Shown piece by piece: positions 1 to 9,412 of a DNA stretch of 64,000 nucleotides. The notes under the pieces are model-generated. The model ran no database searches and had not been told where the DNA came from. It saw only the letters and a list, made by a program, of their open reading frames with translations. Position 1 is the stretch's first letter; each line of letters begins with the position of its first letter. Position numbers and translations under genes: made by a program. Origin of the DNA: Macrosoma leucophasiata (Eukaryota; Arthropoda; Insecta; Lepidoptera; Hedylidae); NCBI GenBank assembly GCA_036365455.1, contig JAWQUS010000022.1, positions 5,456,001 through 5,520,000 of the forward strand, given 5' to 3'.

Positions 1-89
1 TGTCCGTAACCTACATTCAGGTTATGGTGGCAGAGCTCAGTGGTAGAGCTAGAGCCGAAATATAAATTTACACTGGTGTATCACCAAAG

Positions 90-486
90 ACACTATGGGC
101 CTCATAAGAAGGCTCAAGGTCACTCAGAGAGCAATGGAGAGAGCTATGCTAAGTTTCTCTGCGAGATCGAATCAGAAATGAGGAGATCCGCATGAGAACC
201 AAAGTTGCCGACATAGCTCACCGAATTGCGAGACTCAAGTGGCAGTGGGCAGGGCACATAGCTCGACGAACTGACGGCCGTTGGGGTAGAGCAATTCTCG
301 AGTGGCGACCGCGTACCGGAAAGCGAAGCGTGGACAGGCCTCCCACAAGATGGACCGACGACCTGGTGAAGGTCGCGGGCAATCGCCGGATGAAGGCGGC
401 CCAGGACCGTTCGTGGTGGCATTCTTTGGGGAAGGCTTTTGTTCAGCATTGGACGTCTTTTGGCTGAAATGATGATGATGATGATG
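90..486 (+). pseudogene. LINE-3: 5'-truncated RTE-like LINE 3' end
   Basis: This is the C-terminal piece of a non-LTR retrotransposon reverse transcriptase plus its 3' end. The open part (about 192-467) reads as the familiar C-terminus of insect endonuclease/RT LINEs: WAGHIARR, then RWGRAILEWRPRTGKRS, RPPTRWTDDLVKVAG and RSWWHSLG. An upstream part in another frame (about 100-190) shows at least one frameshift. It ends in an (ATG)n run, a tail type known from RTE-clade elements. The 10-bp direct repeat atcaccaaag at 80-89 and 487-496 is the target-site duplication. A second tail of this family lies at 16999-17117. Family membership is strong; the clade name is inference. Confidence 0.8.
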
Positions 487-659
487 ATCACCAAAGGGAT
501 AGTCAGAAGTAAAATACATCAAAAAATACCTTCGTTACAATTCCTGAGATTAGCACGTTCAACCAACCAAAGAAACAAACTATTTAGCTTTATAATAATA
601 TACAACATACGAGTACAAGTTTCCCTTTATTCGGTACGGAACTTTAAAAATACAGTAAA

Positions 660-661
<2 letters not shown>

Positions 662-722
<61 letters not shown>

Positions 723-1000
723 AATATATGTGACAAACAAGCATGCAGTTCACATTGATGTTAAGTGATGACTGCAGCCTATAGACAACTACAATGACCA
801 GAGGTCAAAATGCAGATGCGCTGCCACTCCTGAGACATGACATTAGGTGTTATGCCTCTGTGCCGGAAATTACAGGGCCGTACATTACCACCTGTCCGGA
901 ACACGATAGTGATGAACACTACCATTTAGCGGCAAGTATATTAGGTAATGCGGTGGTGCCTACGCCCGCGAGCTCCGTCACTGGAGCTCTACCACCAGTA
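662..1000 (-). mobile_element. SINE-A copy, near full length
   Basis: SINE-A is the most abundant repeat here, with about 30 full or partial copies. In its poly(A) orientation it runs from ACTGGTGGTAGAGCTCC through ATGGTAGTGTTCAGCACTATCG and TAGGCTGCAGTCATCACTTAAC to TTGCCACTTCCATTACATAAAA, about 290 bp. I see no clear tRNA, 5S or 7SL head, so its promoter is unknown. This copy has an unusually long poly(T) (662-718), the complement of its A tail. Confidence 0.85.
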
Positions 1001-1596
1001 GAAGATATTTAAGAGATAGATAGAGATCCTTCCGAATTATACAGTGGTATCGATTGAAACCAATACGTACACTCACCGATGTTATCGCAGATCACTAAAT
1101 TATACAGAAATAAAAAAATACGATGGAAAATTACTTTTAAAGATAAAGACAATTACCGATGGAATAGCATGATAATATTATTTTTATCCAACTACGATAT
1201 TATTAAAATTGGAGAGACAATGTAACATTCTACTGATATACATAAGTTAATTTTATAGCTAGCTTTTTCTCGCGACTTTGTCCGTGTGGACTTCAGGTAT
1301 GGGTATAAATATCAAAACCCTACGCAAGCAATTTTGTTTTCATAATCATAATCATTTATTTACGAGAATATTACATAGTTTTGTACAGATGGTGAGAGTA
1401 CAGCTTAATAAGATTATAATATTCTACCATGACAATGGTGTGTAAAAACAAAGTAGAAATAAAGACATTTATTCTATTGAATTTCAAATAGTAGATATTA
1501 TCACAGTCTAAGCACGTATGTATATAAATTTTAGTTCAGTTGGTACATTTAGGAAACAACAGAGAAAGTCATAAAATTTACAATATAATTACTATT
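1001..1596. other. Unassigned AT-rich DNA
   Basis: No reading frame or clear repeat could be recognised. The stretch near 1258-1290 resembles a decayed CTAG-ended Helitron-like terminus, and 1340-1400 (tcataatcattta) resembles a LINE 3' UTR. Both are weak. Confidence 0.3.
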
Positions 1597-1608
1597 ATTT
1601 TAAACATA

Positions 1609-1911
1609 TGTATGTATCTTCACGCCAGGTCCCTAACGGGGTAGGCAGAGAGTGTAGAGCGCCAGATATCCCGGTTCAGACAAACCTCTCGTGCCTCGTC
1701 TACCTTCATCATTCTCTTCTTACATGCACGCCGATTCCTAAGACTTTTGACCCCACCATCAGACAGAACTCGACCTATTTGGTCATGGTAGGTCAGCCTT
1801 GGACTTCCTGGGCCTCTGCAACCATCCACATTCGCATTGTATATCTGTTTAGTCATTCGCTCATTCGACATTCTTTCTATATGCCCGAACCATCGGAGCA
1901 TGCCTTTTTTC
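1609..1911 (-). pseudogene. LINE-2 3' fragment (FGHIERM family)
   Basis: C-terminal fragment of a LINE RT polyprotein, open over about 100 codons on the minus strand. It contains WFGHIERMS, KQIYNANVDG, RGPGSPRLTYHDQIGRVL, VKSLRNRRACKK and WRSTLSAYPVRDLA. The 3' end is short and stops at cgtgaagatacata. The 12-bp target duplication attttaaacata lies at 1597-1608 and 1912-1923, so this is a 5'-truncated insertion of about 300 bp. Related copies are at 10791-11288, 29493-29742, 33185-33935, 44817-44917 and 46477-46965. Confidence 0.85.
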
Positions 1912-1923
1912 ATTTTAAACATA

Positions 1924-2460
1924 ACAATTAAATTTATTGGTTTTAATATAAGATTGTAAATACCTGAACAATGTCATGATTTTGCATTTAAGTATGGATT
2001 TCAATTATTAAAGTCAAATTGTATTAAAGTAATTATGTCAAGTTGTGTGATTAAATATGTCAAAAAAAAAGAAAGAGTCAGAAATTCAGATTATTATGTC
2101 TCAAATTAATATTCGATTTACTAGGAAACAATTAGGTAGTTACAGTTTTATTTTATTTGTCATATATTCATTAATGTCATAAAAACAGTGCTGTTGCAAC
2201 CATTGTGTCAGCCTTTTTTTGAACACTGGTAATCGCAATTGTTTAAAACTGTCCGGTAACTTATTATATACTCGAATGGCGTTAACAGATGCGTTTCTTT
2301 TAAACAATTCAATTCTGCATCTCGGAACGTGGAGTTTGAAACGATTTCTAACGCTACAATTTCTGCTAGTAGCATCTGATTGTAGTATAAAATTGTGTGT
2401 TTTTAAAATAAACGTGTCAAACGTAGAATGTGTAACAAAAAATACATGTTCATTTCAAAC
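1924..2460 (-). pseudogene. LINE-6 C-terminal fragment with 3' UTR
   Basis: On the minus strand a continuous frame of about 100 codons runs from near 2450 down to a stop at 2140-2142. It reads FVTHSTFDTFILKTHNF, then RNRFKLHVPRCRIELFKRN, ASVNAIRVYNKLPDSFK and FKKRLTQWLQQHCFYDINEY. The sequence RVYNKLP followed by a WL...FY...EY ending is typical of the C-terminus of CR1/L2-type and related LINEs without RNase H. The AT-rich part down to 1924 is probably its 3' UTR. It abuts the target duplication of the LINE-2 fragment. Upstream of 2455 an in-frame stop shows decay. Confidence 0.7.
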
Positions 2461-2592
2461 TATAAAATTCACTGGAACGCTGTAATAAAACAGCTTGTAC
2501 TAACCGCGCGATTAATAGTTCAAGATCCGACTGCACAAATCGCCACGTTCATCAAGTAGTACTAATCAAAAGCAAATGTTCTATATAATCAA

Positions 2593-2826
2593 GTGGCGAA
2601 CAAGCATATTAGTTTACATTGATGATAAGTAATACTGTTACCTATAAACATGTACATGAAACCAGAGATTACAATGTCGATCTGTGAGTGTATTATGCCT
2701 CTGTGCTGGAAATAACAGGGCTTGACCGAAACACGATGGCGCTGAACACTGCCATTTATAGGGAAATTGATTAATGCGGTGGTGCTTACGACCGCAAGAT
2801 ACATCTTTGCAGCTCTACCACCTGTG
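2593..2826 (-). mobile_element. SINE-A copy, diverged
   Basis: Recognisable at gtggcgaacaagca, tgcctctgtgctgg, acacgatggcgctgaacac and gcagctctaccacc, with many substitutions and small deletions. One of the older copies in the window. Confidence 0.7.
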
Positions 2827-2829
2827 CAT

Positions 2830-3167
2830 AATTATAATGGTGGAATTTTTACTGACTAGGTTGCCGTTAAACACTAGATCCCTGAAAAATAAACATAAGT
2901 TTACAACAAACATAGCTTTTTAAATCACAGTTTTAAGTAACTACTAAAAGAAACATACCTAACTTGCAGCCGTATCTTAGACTATTACGTACTTTCAAAG
3001 CAAAGTATGGCTGCTATTCTGTATTGCCCGAGAGAGCTCTTTCATATTGAATGTTTAATACGCCTTCTTTGTCTCGTAGCTTTTCTGGAAACTATCATAT
3101 ATTTAAGAGGCGAAGAGACGACGCGCGCGACGTTTGGTATAATACTGAAGTTTGCGAAAGTAATTTA
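2830..3167. other. Unassigned DNA
   Basis: No reading frame or known repeat seen. A local run of gacgacgcgcgcgacg near 3117-3131 is the only compositional oddity. Confidence 0.3.
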
Positions 3168-3240
3168 AAAAAACCGGTCAATTGCGTATCGGGCCACGCT
3201 CAATGTAGGGTTTCGTAGTTTTTAGGTTTGAATAACGAAA
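3168..3240 (+). repeat. Family E repeat, 5' fragment
   Basis: Begins with aaaccggtcaattgcgt and cgggccacg and ends near gggtttcgtagttttt. Family E is a dispersed repeat whose complete-looking copy spans 29392-30597 and ends in tactacggaaccct. Other 5' fragments lie at 10728-10790 and 38335-38386, and a 3' part at about 15950-16240. Confidence 0.6.
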
Positions 3241-3377
3241 TAAAAACAAAAAATATATATATATATTTTCTATGGTGTTCGGGATTGGGAACATTTGAAT
3301 AAAATGACTTGCTTCCTATTAACATATATTATGTGTAAGGACACAAACCAATAAGTATACTAATTAGATATATATAT

Positions 3378-3735
3378 AAGTCTGTTTTACTACATGAAAG
3401 AAATAAACCTTGTGTTGCTGTAAAGAAGATTTATTGTTAGTTTTTTTTATACAGAGACTATTTTATTTAGGTAATATAAAACAATATGAACTCAAACCTG
3501 TAAAGAAGAAACGACAATGAAAGTTTATTCTTTCACTTTTAAAACATAAAATAATATAATATTAAAATTTTCATTGATTATCCAATTGTCAATCAACTCG
3601 TATTTAAATCTGTCATCTGACATTCTGAATTCGTTTCTTCTTTAAAATCAGACAATTAAAAAGTTAAAAACTATAACCAAACTTCATGGTAAGTAAACAC
3701 ACAGAGTGCGAAGAAAGAAATAGTATTTCTTTACA
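3378..3735 (-). repeat. 3' LTR of the Ty3/Gypsy-type element
   Basis: 358 bp. On the minus strand it starts TGTAAAGAAATAC and ends CAGACTT. Identical by eye to 8051-8408. It is preceded by a polypurine tract, reading ATGGGGGGAGA on the minus strand at 3736-3746, where plus-strand DNA synthesis would begin. Confidence 0.95.
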
Positions 3736-3772
3736 TCTCCCCCCATGGGGAAGAAAATTCACCCGTGAATTT

Positions 3773-6700
3773 TCACTCCAGTTCTCCATTTGATACTTGC
3801 ACATTCTCATCCTCTGTTATCTGTACTGGAATTAGTTTTGTGATATGAAAAAGATTTGACTCTGTTTTTCTATGTCCTGTATCTATCTCGTAAATTGTAT
3901 TAGATTTCTTTTTAATTATTTTATATGGTCCAATTCTCAATTCATCTAGCTTTTTCCTATTTAGTTTATTCCCATTTTCTATATATACTAGATCTCCCAC
4001 ACTGAATTCTCTTTGTTTTCTATTCCTATCATACCTCATTTTATTATAGTAATGTGATTTCAAGGTATTATTAAGCGCTGTTTTCTTATCTTCGATCCAG
4101 TCACTATTTATACCTCCTTGTTGTAGTTCTTTTGGTAAAACCTTAACATCTGTTCCGTATAGCAAATAACATGGTGCATAGCCAGTTACTGAGTGGTTAG
4201 TCTGATTGTATTTTTCTACACATTCATGTGCTATTGTAGTCCACGCTCTGTTTTCTCCATCTTCATTGATTTTGCATCTAATTTTGTTAACTATCGTTTG
4301 ATTCAACCTTTCATTTAGGCCATTAGAAAACGGTGCATTCACTGCTGTAAAAATTATTGTTATTTGTTTGTCAGTAAGGAACTTCTTGAATTCTTTAGAG
4401 TTTATTCCTGGATACTGGTCGGTAAGGAGCATCCCAATCTCTTCGGTTTCAGCGACCTTATTTATTAGCTTTATAAAGTCATGTGCACCCTGGGTTTTTG
4501 ATGTTATAATAAATGCATATCTAGTGAAGTGGTCCACTAAAAGATGTATGTATTTCTTGGTTGATCTAGAACCACCAAAACCTCCAATTGTGTCTATTGA
4601 TACTATTTCAAAGGGTCTTGTCGCTGGGCCTAAATATGACATTAATCCGTATTTGTGTTGTCCTCTTGTTTTGTTTTTTATGCAAATTTCACAATTCCTA
4701 CAAACATTTTTAATATTTTTCGTTAAATTTTTTGTTGCGTACAGTGAACTAATAGTCGTTAGCATTTGTCCCACTCCAATGTGACATAGATCTTCATGTA
4801 TTCGCTTTATAAATTTAATACTGAATTCTTCTGTTATTATTATTTTCTCTTTGTTCCTAATTCTTTTGAAGTATAAATTGTGTTTTTTGATTATTTTATT
4901 ATTGTTTCTCTGTATTTCTTTATTTTGATTCTGATCTATTACAATATCTTCTAATGTAATTAAGTTCACAACTTTCAGTTGTTCTTCTAGATTATCCTCT
5001 GGTTCTAATACAGGATTCCGACTTAAACAGTCCGCTTCTAAATTATCTTTTCCAGGGGAATATTTGATTTTAAAATCATATTGTGAAAGATAATAAGTCA
5101 AATCACCTAGTTCTTCGTCTGTTCTAGCTTTTAAGTTCATGTTTTCTAATGGTTTATGGTCTGTGTAGACTGTAAACGATTTACCTATCAGCCAGTACTG
5201 CCAATATCTTAGTGCTTCTTTAATAGCTAAGCATTCTAAATATATTGCCTTTTTCTTCTTTTGCGCTCCATTCAGTTTTTTTGAAAAATAGGCTACTGGT
5301 TTTTCTTTACCATCTAGTTGTACTTGTTTTAAAATTGCTCCAACACCCAGCAGAGAACCATCAGTATAAATATTTATTGGTAGATTTTGATCATAAATTT
5401 CTAGTATTGGCTGTGAACACAAGAGACTCTTTATTTTTTCAAACGCATTTTGACATTCTTCAGACCAAACAAACTTTTGATTTTTTCTTAGCAAATTATG
5501 TAATGGGTCAAGAATTATTGCGCTCCTTGGTATATATTTATGGTAAAAGTTTACTTTTCCCAAAAATTGTCGAATATTCTTCTGTGTTTTTGGTACTGGA
5601 AATTCTTTTATCGAAATGAGATTGTCCTTCAGTGGTTGGATAGAATTATATTGAATGATATGTCCCAGGTATTTTACCGAATCTGATGCAAATGTACATT
5701 TTATAAATTTTAGTCGAAATCCTTCCATTTGAATTGCTTCTAGTAACTGTTTCAAGTGACTTATGTGTTCATCAAATGAGTTTGAAAATATCAGGATGTC
5801 ATCTATATAATTGACAGCAAAATCGGTTAGTTTATATTTTCTAAGTATGTTACACAATATTCTTTGAAATATTGCTGGAGCAGTCTTCAAACCAAATGGT
5901 AGGCAAGTCCATTGAAAGTGTCCCTCTTGAGTTACAAACCCTGTCTTCTTCCTGTCCTCTACTCGTAGAGGTATAGACCAAAAAGCTGAATTAACGTCTA
6001 AGCTTGTAAAAAATTTGCAATTTCTTGTTTTTGTCATTAAATCGTCAATTAATGGGAAGGGTTGAGCCTGAGGAACTACAATTTTATTTAAATCCCTGAA
6101 GTCTATACAGAGCCTTGATTTTTTATTTTCTTCCTTTTTAAATGTCAAAGTTACTGGTGCTGCGAATGGACTATAAGATTCTTCTATAAGCGCATTATCC
6201 AATAATTCGGCTATTTGTTCTGCTATCTCTTTTTTGTCTTCTATAGTGCATCTGTATGGCCTCTTGCTGCAGTATTTATCCATTAATAAATCTATTCTTG
6301 CTTCATATCCTTTAACCTTTCCCACGTCATACTTGTTTTTGGCAAAAACTGATTGATATTGTTGTATTAGCTTATTTATTTCTTCCCTTTTATCATCATC
6401 TAAATGACCAACCTTTATTTCAAATTCCTCCTCTTTGATATGTTCATTAAAATTAATTTTGTTTTCGTTTTCATATTTATTACCTTCATTTTCACCTTCG
6501 TCTATCTTTTTCTCCATTTTTTTACTATTCTTTTCATGTAAGTATTGTTTCTGAGTTATTTTTAACTCCTCATTTTGTACTAGCTTGTATTTCTTTATCA
6601 TATCTAATCCTATTAAGAAATCATATCTGAATTTGTGTTCGTCAATGATGTACACATCCACATTTTCTTCTATTTCAAAAATTTTTATTTTTAAATTTGT

Positions 6701-6889
6701 CAAACCACTTGTTTTTTGGACACCATTAATTGTTACTATATTTTCTTCATTCGAGTTATGTCCTTTTGTATTTAGTTTTAGTAATTTGGAATTAATTAGA
6801 GATACATTTGAACCTGAATCGTATACTCCATAAATTTCTAATTTATTATTTAACAGTAGTTTGATCTTAATTAATGGTGTCACGACTAG
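3773..6889 (-). CDS. pol: Pol polyprotein: protease, RT, RNase H, integrase
   Basis: About 1036 residues with no internal stop. Residue numbers count from the GTG codon at 6883. Aspartic protease: DSG at 22-24. Reverse transcriptase, about 180-440: CIDFRDLNK (259-267), SLDVNSAFWSIPL (294-306) and catalytic YIDD (359-362). RNase H, about 500-620: YTDGS (D508), E550 and YTDH (D575). Integrase: zinc region with H696 and H701, then C728, C731 and C734; catalytic D764, D822 and E858 with 35 residues between the last two; a GPY-type module at LRIGPYKII (982-990). There is no ATG near the start. The frame is -1 relative to gag and open across the gag stop, so synthesis by -1 frameshifting at 6889-6895 is the natural reading. 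The frame ends 37 bp before the 3' LTR. Confidence 0.95.
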   Translation of the reverse strand, partial: LVVTPLIKIKLLLNNKLEIYGVYDSGSNVSLINSKLLKLNTKGHNSNEENIVTINGVQKTSGLTNLKIKIFEIEENVDVYIIDEHKFRYDFLIGLDMIKKYKLVQNEELKITQKQYLHEKNSKKMEKKIDEGENEGNKYENENKINFNEHIKEEEFEIKVGHLDDDKREEINKLIQQYQSVFAKNKYDVGKVKGYEARIDLLMDKYCSKRPYRCTIEDKKEIAEQIAELLDNALIEESYSPFAAPVTLTFKKEENKKSRLCIDFRDLNKIVVPQAQPFPLIDDLMTKTRNCKFFTSLDVNSAFWSIPLRVEDRKKTGFVTQEGHFQWTCLPFGLKTAPAIFQRILCNILRKYKLTDFAVNYIDDILIFSNSFDEHISHLKQLLEAIQMEGFRLKFIKCTFASDSVKYLGHIIQYNSIQPLKDNLISIKEFPVPKTQKNIRQFLGKVNFYHKYIPRSAIILDPLHNLLRKNQKFVWSEECQNAFEKIKSLLCSQPILEIYDQNLPINIYTDGSLLGVGAILKQVQLDGKEKPVAYFSKKLNGAQKKKKAIYLECLAIKEALRYWQYWLIGKSFTVYTDHKPLENMNLKARTDEELGDLTYYLSQYDFKIKYSPGKDNLEADCLSRNPVLEPEDNLEEQLKVVNLITLEDIVIDQNQNKEIQRNNNKIIKKHNLYFKRIRNKEKIIITEEFSIKFIKRIHEDLCHIGVGQMLTTISSLYATKNLTKNIKNVCRNCEICIKNKTRGQHKYGLMSYLGPATRPFEIVSIDTIGGFGGSRSTKKYIHLLVDHFTRYAFIITSKTQGAHDFIKLINKVAETEEIGMLLTDQYPGINSKEFKKFLTDKQITIIFTAVNAPFSNGLNERLNQTIVNKIRCKINEDGENRAWTTIAHECVEKYNQTNHSVTGYAPCYLLYGTDVKVLPKELQQGGINSDWIEDKKTALNNTLKSHYYNKMRYDRNRKQREFSVGDLVYIENGNKLNRKKLDELRIGPYKIIKKKSNTIYEIDTGHRKTESNLFHITKLIPVQITEDENVQVSNGELE

Positions 6890-8022
6890 TTTTTTTGTTC
6901 TGTTTCATTTAACTCTGCTTCAATCACTGAATTATTTACATGTTTAATATATCTTTTATTTAATTTATCATCTTCTCTAACTCTAAACCAGCATGCAGCT
7001 TCGGAATGATAGCGAACCCCTTTATTTAATTTTACGCATATTTTGCATCGATAACGTCCTTCATTTGTAATATTTATCCTTTGATTTTCATACTTTCTGT
7101 ACGTTCCATTCCTATTTTTATTTACCAAATGTTCATATTTTCTCACCTCATTGAATAAACATACTATATCGTTCATTGCTTCTCTATTTATCTTCTCTAA
7201 TACAAAACCTGGCAAACCTACCGCTATCAGATCCACCAGTGTACCTGTATCAATTGAATTTCTCATGTCCAATAAAAGTTTTTCCTTTTTAATGGCATAG
7301 TCCACTAATGAACCATCCTTATATTTAAATAACAATGCATAGGTCACTTGGTTCCAGTTTTGGTTTGCAAATGACTCGCACAACTTTTCTTTCCAAACTA
7401 TCCACTCTGAGTTGAGTGTTAATTTTATAATCATTGAGCTGTACCAATCAACACAACTTTTATCCATAAATAGTCGGAGAATCTCAATTTTTTGTTCATC
7501 TTTCATAATACCGAAGCGAGAACATTCTCTCTCAAAAATGTCAATCCATTGCCTTGCATTCGAGTTTTTGCTCGTAAATTTCTCAATCACAAACTTCTCT
7601 GCGACATATTTCAGATTCTGTTTTTTTAAATCATCTGTATTTTCTATTAACTTTGTAAACATTTCTTCCAATAAATTCGAATCTCTAATTTGTTCTTCAG
7701 ATGCTCGGTTATGTTCAATTTCCTCCAGATATTGTTCTCCAAATTGTAAGTTACCATCAGCATCTATGTAAATTTCTCGTAATTTATCTGTCATAGTTAT
7801 CCAAACTCTTCGTGTCTGATGTCTTTTCTTTAAACTATTTTTTACTTTGTTGTACACAGCTGTCTCAATTAATTCTTTGTGCAATCCAACAGACTGTAAT
7901 TCCTCTGGTATAGCAATTTTTTTTTCATCTTTAGTTGTTATTGAGGTTACACAACAAACATTAGATTTTCCATCATTCGCCGGTAAAATCGTGAATTCAA
8001 AACGTAACTGCTCCATTTGCAT
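6886..8022 (-). CDS. gag: Gag protein
   Basis: 378 residues from an ATG at 8022 that lies only 28 nt inside the 5' LTR edge; a second ATG follows two codons later. Residues about 150-300 (RQWIDIFERECSRFG, VDWYSSMIIK, WKEKLCESFANQNW, GSLVDYAIKKEKLLLDM, LVDLIAVGLPGFVLEKI) match the usual retrotransposon capsid pattern. Residues 326-344 hold a cysteine/histidine motif, C-x2-C-x9-H-x4-C. This resembles a nucleocapsid zinc knuckle, but the middle spacing is 9 instead of the canonical 4. The role is assembly of the virus-like particle and RNA packaging, by family. The last codons before TAG form the slippery heptamer. Confidence 0.9.
   Translation of the reverse strand: MQMEQLRFEFTILPANDGKSNVCCVTSITTKDEKKIAIPEELQSVGLHKELIETAVYNKVKNSLKKRHQTRRVWITMTDKLREIYIDADGNLQFGEQYLEEIEHNRASEEQIRDSNLLEEMFTKLIENTDDLKKQNLKYVAEKFVIEKFTSKNSNARQWIDIFERECSRFGIMKDEQKIEILRLFMDKSCVDWYSSMIIKLTLNSEWIVWKEKLCESFANQNWNQVTYALLFKYKDGSLVDYAIKKEKLLLDMRNSIDTGTLVDLIAVGLPGFVLEKINREAMNDIVCLFNEVRKYEHLVNKNRNGTYRKYENQRINITNEGRYRCKICVKLNKGVRYHSEAACWFRVREDDKLNKRYIKHVNNSVIEAELNETEQKN
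6889..6895 (-). promoter_or_regulatory. -1 ribosomal frameshift heptamer A_AAA_AAC
   Basis: On the minus strand the last gag codons read CAA AAA AAC TAG, which contains A_AAA_AAC in the zero frame, an X_XXY_YYZ slippery site immediately before the stop. Slipping back one base gives CTA GTC GTG and an open frame into pol. I did not establish a downstream pseudoknot. Confidence 0.8.
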
Positions 8023-8037
8023 CTTTTTATAAACAAA

Positions 8038-8047
8038 ATTGTCGTTT
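8038..8047 (-). promoter_or_regulatory. Candidate self-primer binding site
   Basis: Just inside the 5' LTR the minus strand reads ATAAAACGACAATTTTG. There is no TGG start as expected for a tRNA primer. The ten bases AAACGACAAT are perfectly complementary to ATTGTCGTTT inside the LTR (8182-8191). That LTR site sits in a TCATTG initiator-like context with TTTTAAAA about 25 nt upstream. See the finding on self-priming. Confidence 0.45.
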
Positions 8048-8050
8048 TAT

Positions 8051-8408
8051 AAGTCTGTTTTACTACATGAAAGAAATAAACCTTGTGTTGCTGTAAAGAA
8101 GATTTATTGTTAGTTTTTTTTATACAGAGACTATTTTATTTAGGTAATATAAAACAATATGAACTCAAACCTGTAAAGAAGAAACGACAATGAAAGTTTA
8201 TTCTTTCACTTTTAAAACATAAAATAATATAATATTAAAATTTTCATTGATTATCCAATTGTCAATCAACTCGTATTTAAATCTGTCATCTGACATTCTG
8301 AATTCGTTTCTTCTTTAAAATCAGACAATTAAAAAGTTAAAAACTATAACCAAACTTCATGGTAAGTAAACACACAGAGTGCGAAGAAAGAAATAGTATT
8401 TCTTTACA
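8051..8408 (-). repeat. 5' LTR of the Ty3/Gypsy-type element
   Basis: 358 bp, identical by eye to the 3' LTR. Candidate signals in transcription order: TTTTAAAA about 25 nt upstream of a TCATTG initiator-like site (A at 8191), an AGTTC match to the downstream promoter element consensus about +27, and AATAAA in the last ~60 bp. These would give U3 of about 217 bp and R plus U5 of about 141 bp. The promoter assignment is inference. Confidence 0.95.
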
Positions 8409-8418
8409 TATATATAAA

Positions 8419-8562
8419 CCCCTTATTCATAAACGTACATTAGATACGTTTTAGCTATAGAATGCTTTGCCTTTGTCAGTTGTATTGTCAAATGTGCAGG
8501 ATAGAAAGAGACAAAGGAGACATTAGCAACACTTTAGCTAAAATACGTTTATGAATAAGAGG
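8419..8562. mobile_element. 144-bp MITE with CCCCTTATTCATAAACG termini
   Basis: Terminal inverted repeats of about 18 bp (ccccttattcataaacgta against tacgtttatgaataagagg) enclose a short non-coding centre. A sister copy is at 41590-41733. The target duplication is not clear, so the superfamily is open. It lies 10 bp from the LTR retrotransposon. Confidence 0.7.
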
Positions 8563-8564
8563 AA

Positions 8565-8850
8565 TAGTTTATATTACGGCTCTGTCGGCAAGTGAGGGTG
8601 CGCGTTACACGTGCGTAACTCTTTACTGTTTCGAATCACTGTTCCGAAACATTTCGATGTTCCGAAAGATTGGAACACCAATACTGTTTCAATTGCATCA
8701 TTGGGAACTCGAACATTATTGCTCACCATTTAGCGCGTTCATGTCGCTTGAGTGATTGAGTGTGACAGCATGACCGCAACCGAGACACTTGACATTTGAA
8801 ACATTTGAATATGAATCTGTTAGCGAAGCGAGAGAGCGAGATAACAATAC
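8565..8850. other. Unassigned DNA with repeated tgttccgaa motifs
   Basis: Several variants of actgtttcgaatcactgt, tgttccgaaaca and tgttccgaaaga between 8620 and 8700 give a weak internal repetition. No gene seen. Confidence 0.3.
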
Positions 8851-8852
8851 AA

Positions 8853-9412
8853 GAAATAGAAATAGAAATAGAAAATATTTTTATTTCGAATAGATCTTTA
8901 CAGATACTTTCAAAACGTCAATAAATCATAAACTACCTAGAACGAATAACCATTACATATAGTAAAAGCAAAATCATATATTAATAGTAAATTAAAAATT
9001 AAAATTTAAACTATTTGGTTAAAACATAATAATCATAAAATTTTTCAATTCCTTCAATGATAATAAATGAAGAAAAAGAAAAACTTATTCGTCAAGATCA
9101 ATGTTATTCACTTAGCAGAGTTCCAAGTGCAGTCACTACTGAGAAGAACTCCGCTACCCAACAAACTCAGTAAGAGCTCTTTTAAATGAGAGCTTAAATC
9201 TAGTACAGATTATCGTGAAAAATCAAATAATGTCAACGTCCATAGCATAGATGCAAATAAACTGCTATCTACTAAATGTGATGTAGCCCCTGCAAACCAG
9301 AACAGACCAGTCCCCACCAACAGCACCCGTTCACGAGTATGACGCATGTGACAGCCATTGCCCTCCTCGACCATTTTAGAGGGAAGTGAGCAACCCGCCA
9401 CACGACGCCGCC
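8853..9412 (-). repeat. 560-bp repeat R560, minus copy
   Basis: Nearly identical to 61288-61853 in inverted orientation. In its own orientation it ends in (TATTTTC)n, which looks like a LINE 3' UTR tail. A frame of 60-85 codons (9210-9464) is open in both copies (KMVEEGNGCHMRH, LLVGTGLFWF), but the copies are too similar for that to prove coding. Confidence 0.6.

Larger units (their letters stand above)
3378..8408 (-). mobile_element. Complete Ty3/Gypsy-type LTR retrotransposon
   Basis: A 5.03-kb element with two LTRs of 358 bp that I find identical base by base, an open gag frame and an open gag-pol readthrough frame, and a polypurine tract. It inserted into an (AT)n run. The 4-bp duplication is tata or atat; the exact edge cannot be fixed because flanks and ends share TA bases. 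Order on the minus strand: 5' LTR (8051-8408), candidate primer site, gag, pol, polypurine tract, 3' LTR (3378-3735). No envelope frame is present. Identical LTRs and lack of stops point to a very recent insertion. The domain order PR-RT-RH-IN places it in Ty3/Gypsy (Metaviridae); the lineage is not resolved. Confidence 0.95.

Noticed and set aside
144..522. Minus-strand frames of 116 and 95 codons with poly-Ile or poly-His
   Set aside because: They are translations of the (ATG)n tail and antisense of the LINE-3 coding remnant.
4368..4784. 138-codon plus-strand frame
   Set aside because: Antisense shadow of the integrase part of pol, with no domain sense.
6881..6883. GTG as the true start of pol
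   Set aside because: Ty3/Gypsy Pol is made as Gag-Pol; the -1 frame is open through the gag stop with a classic slippery site, so no separate start is needed.
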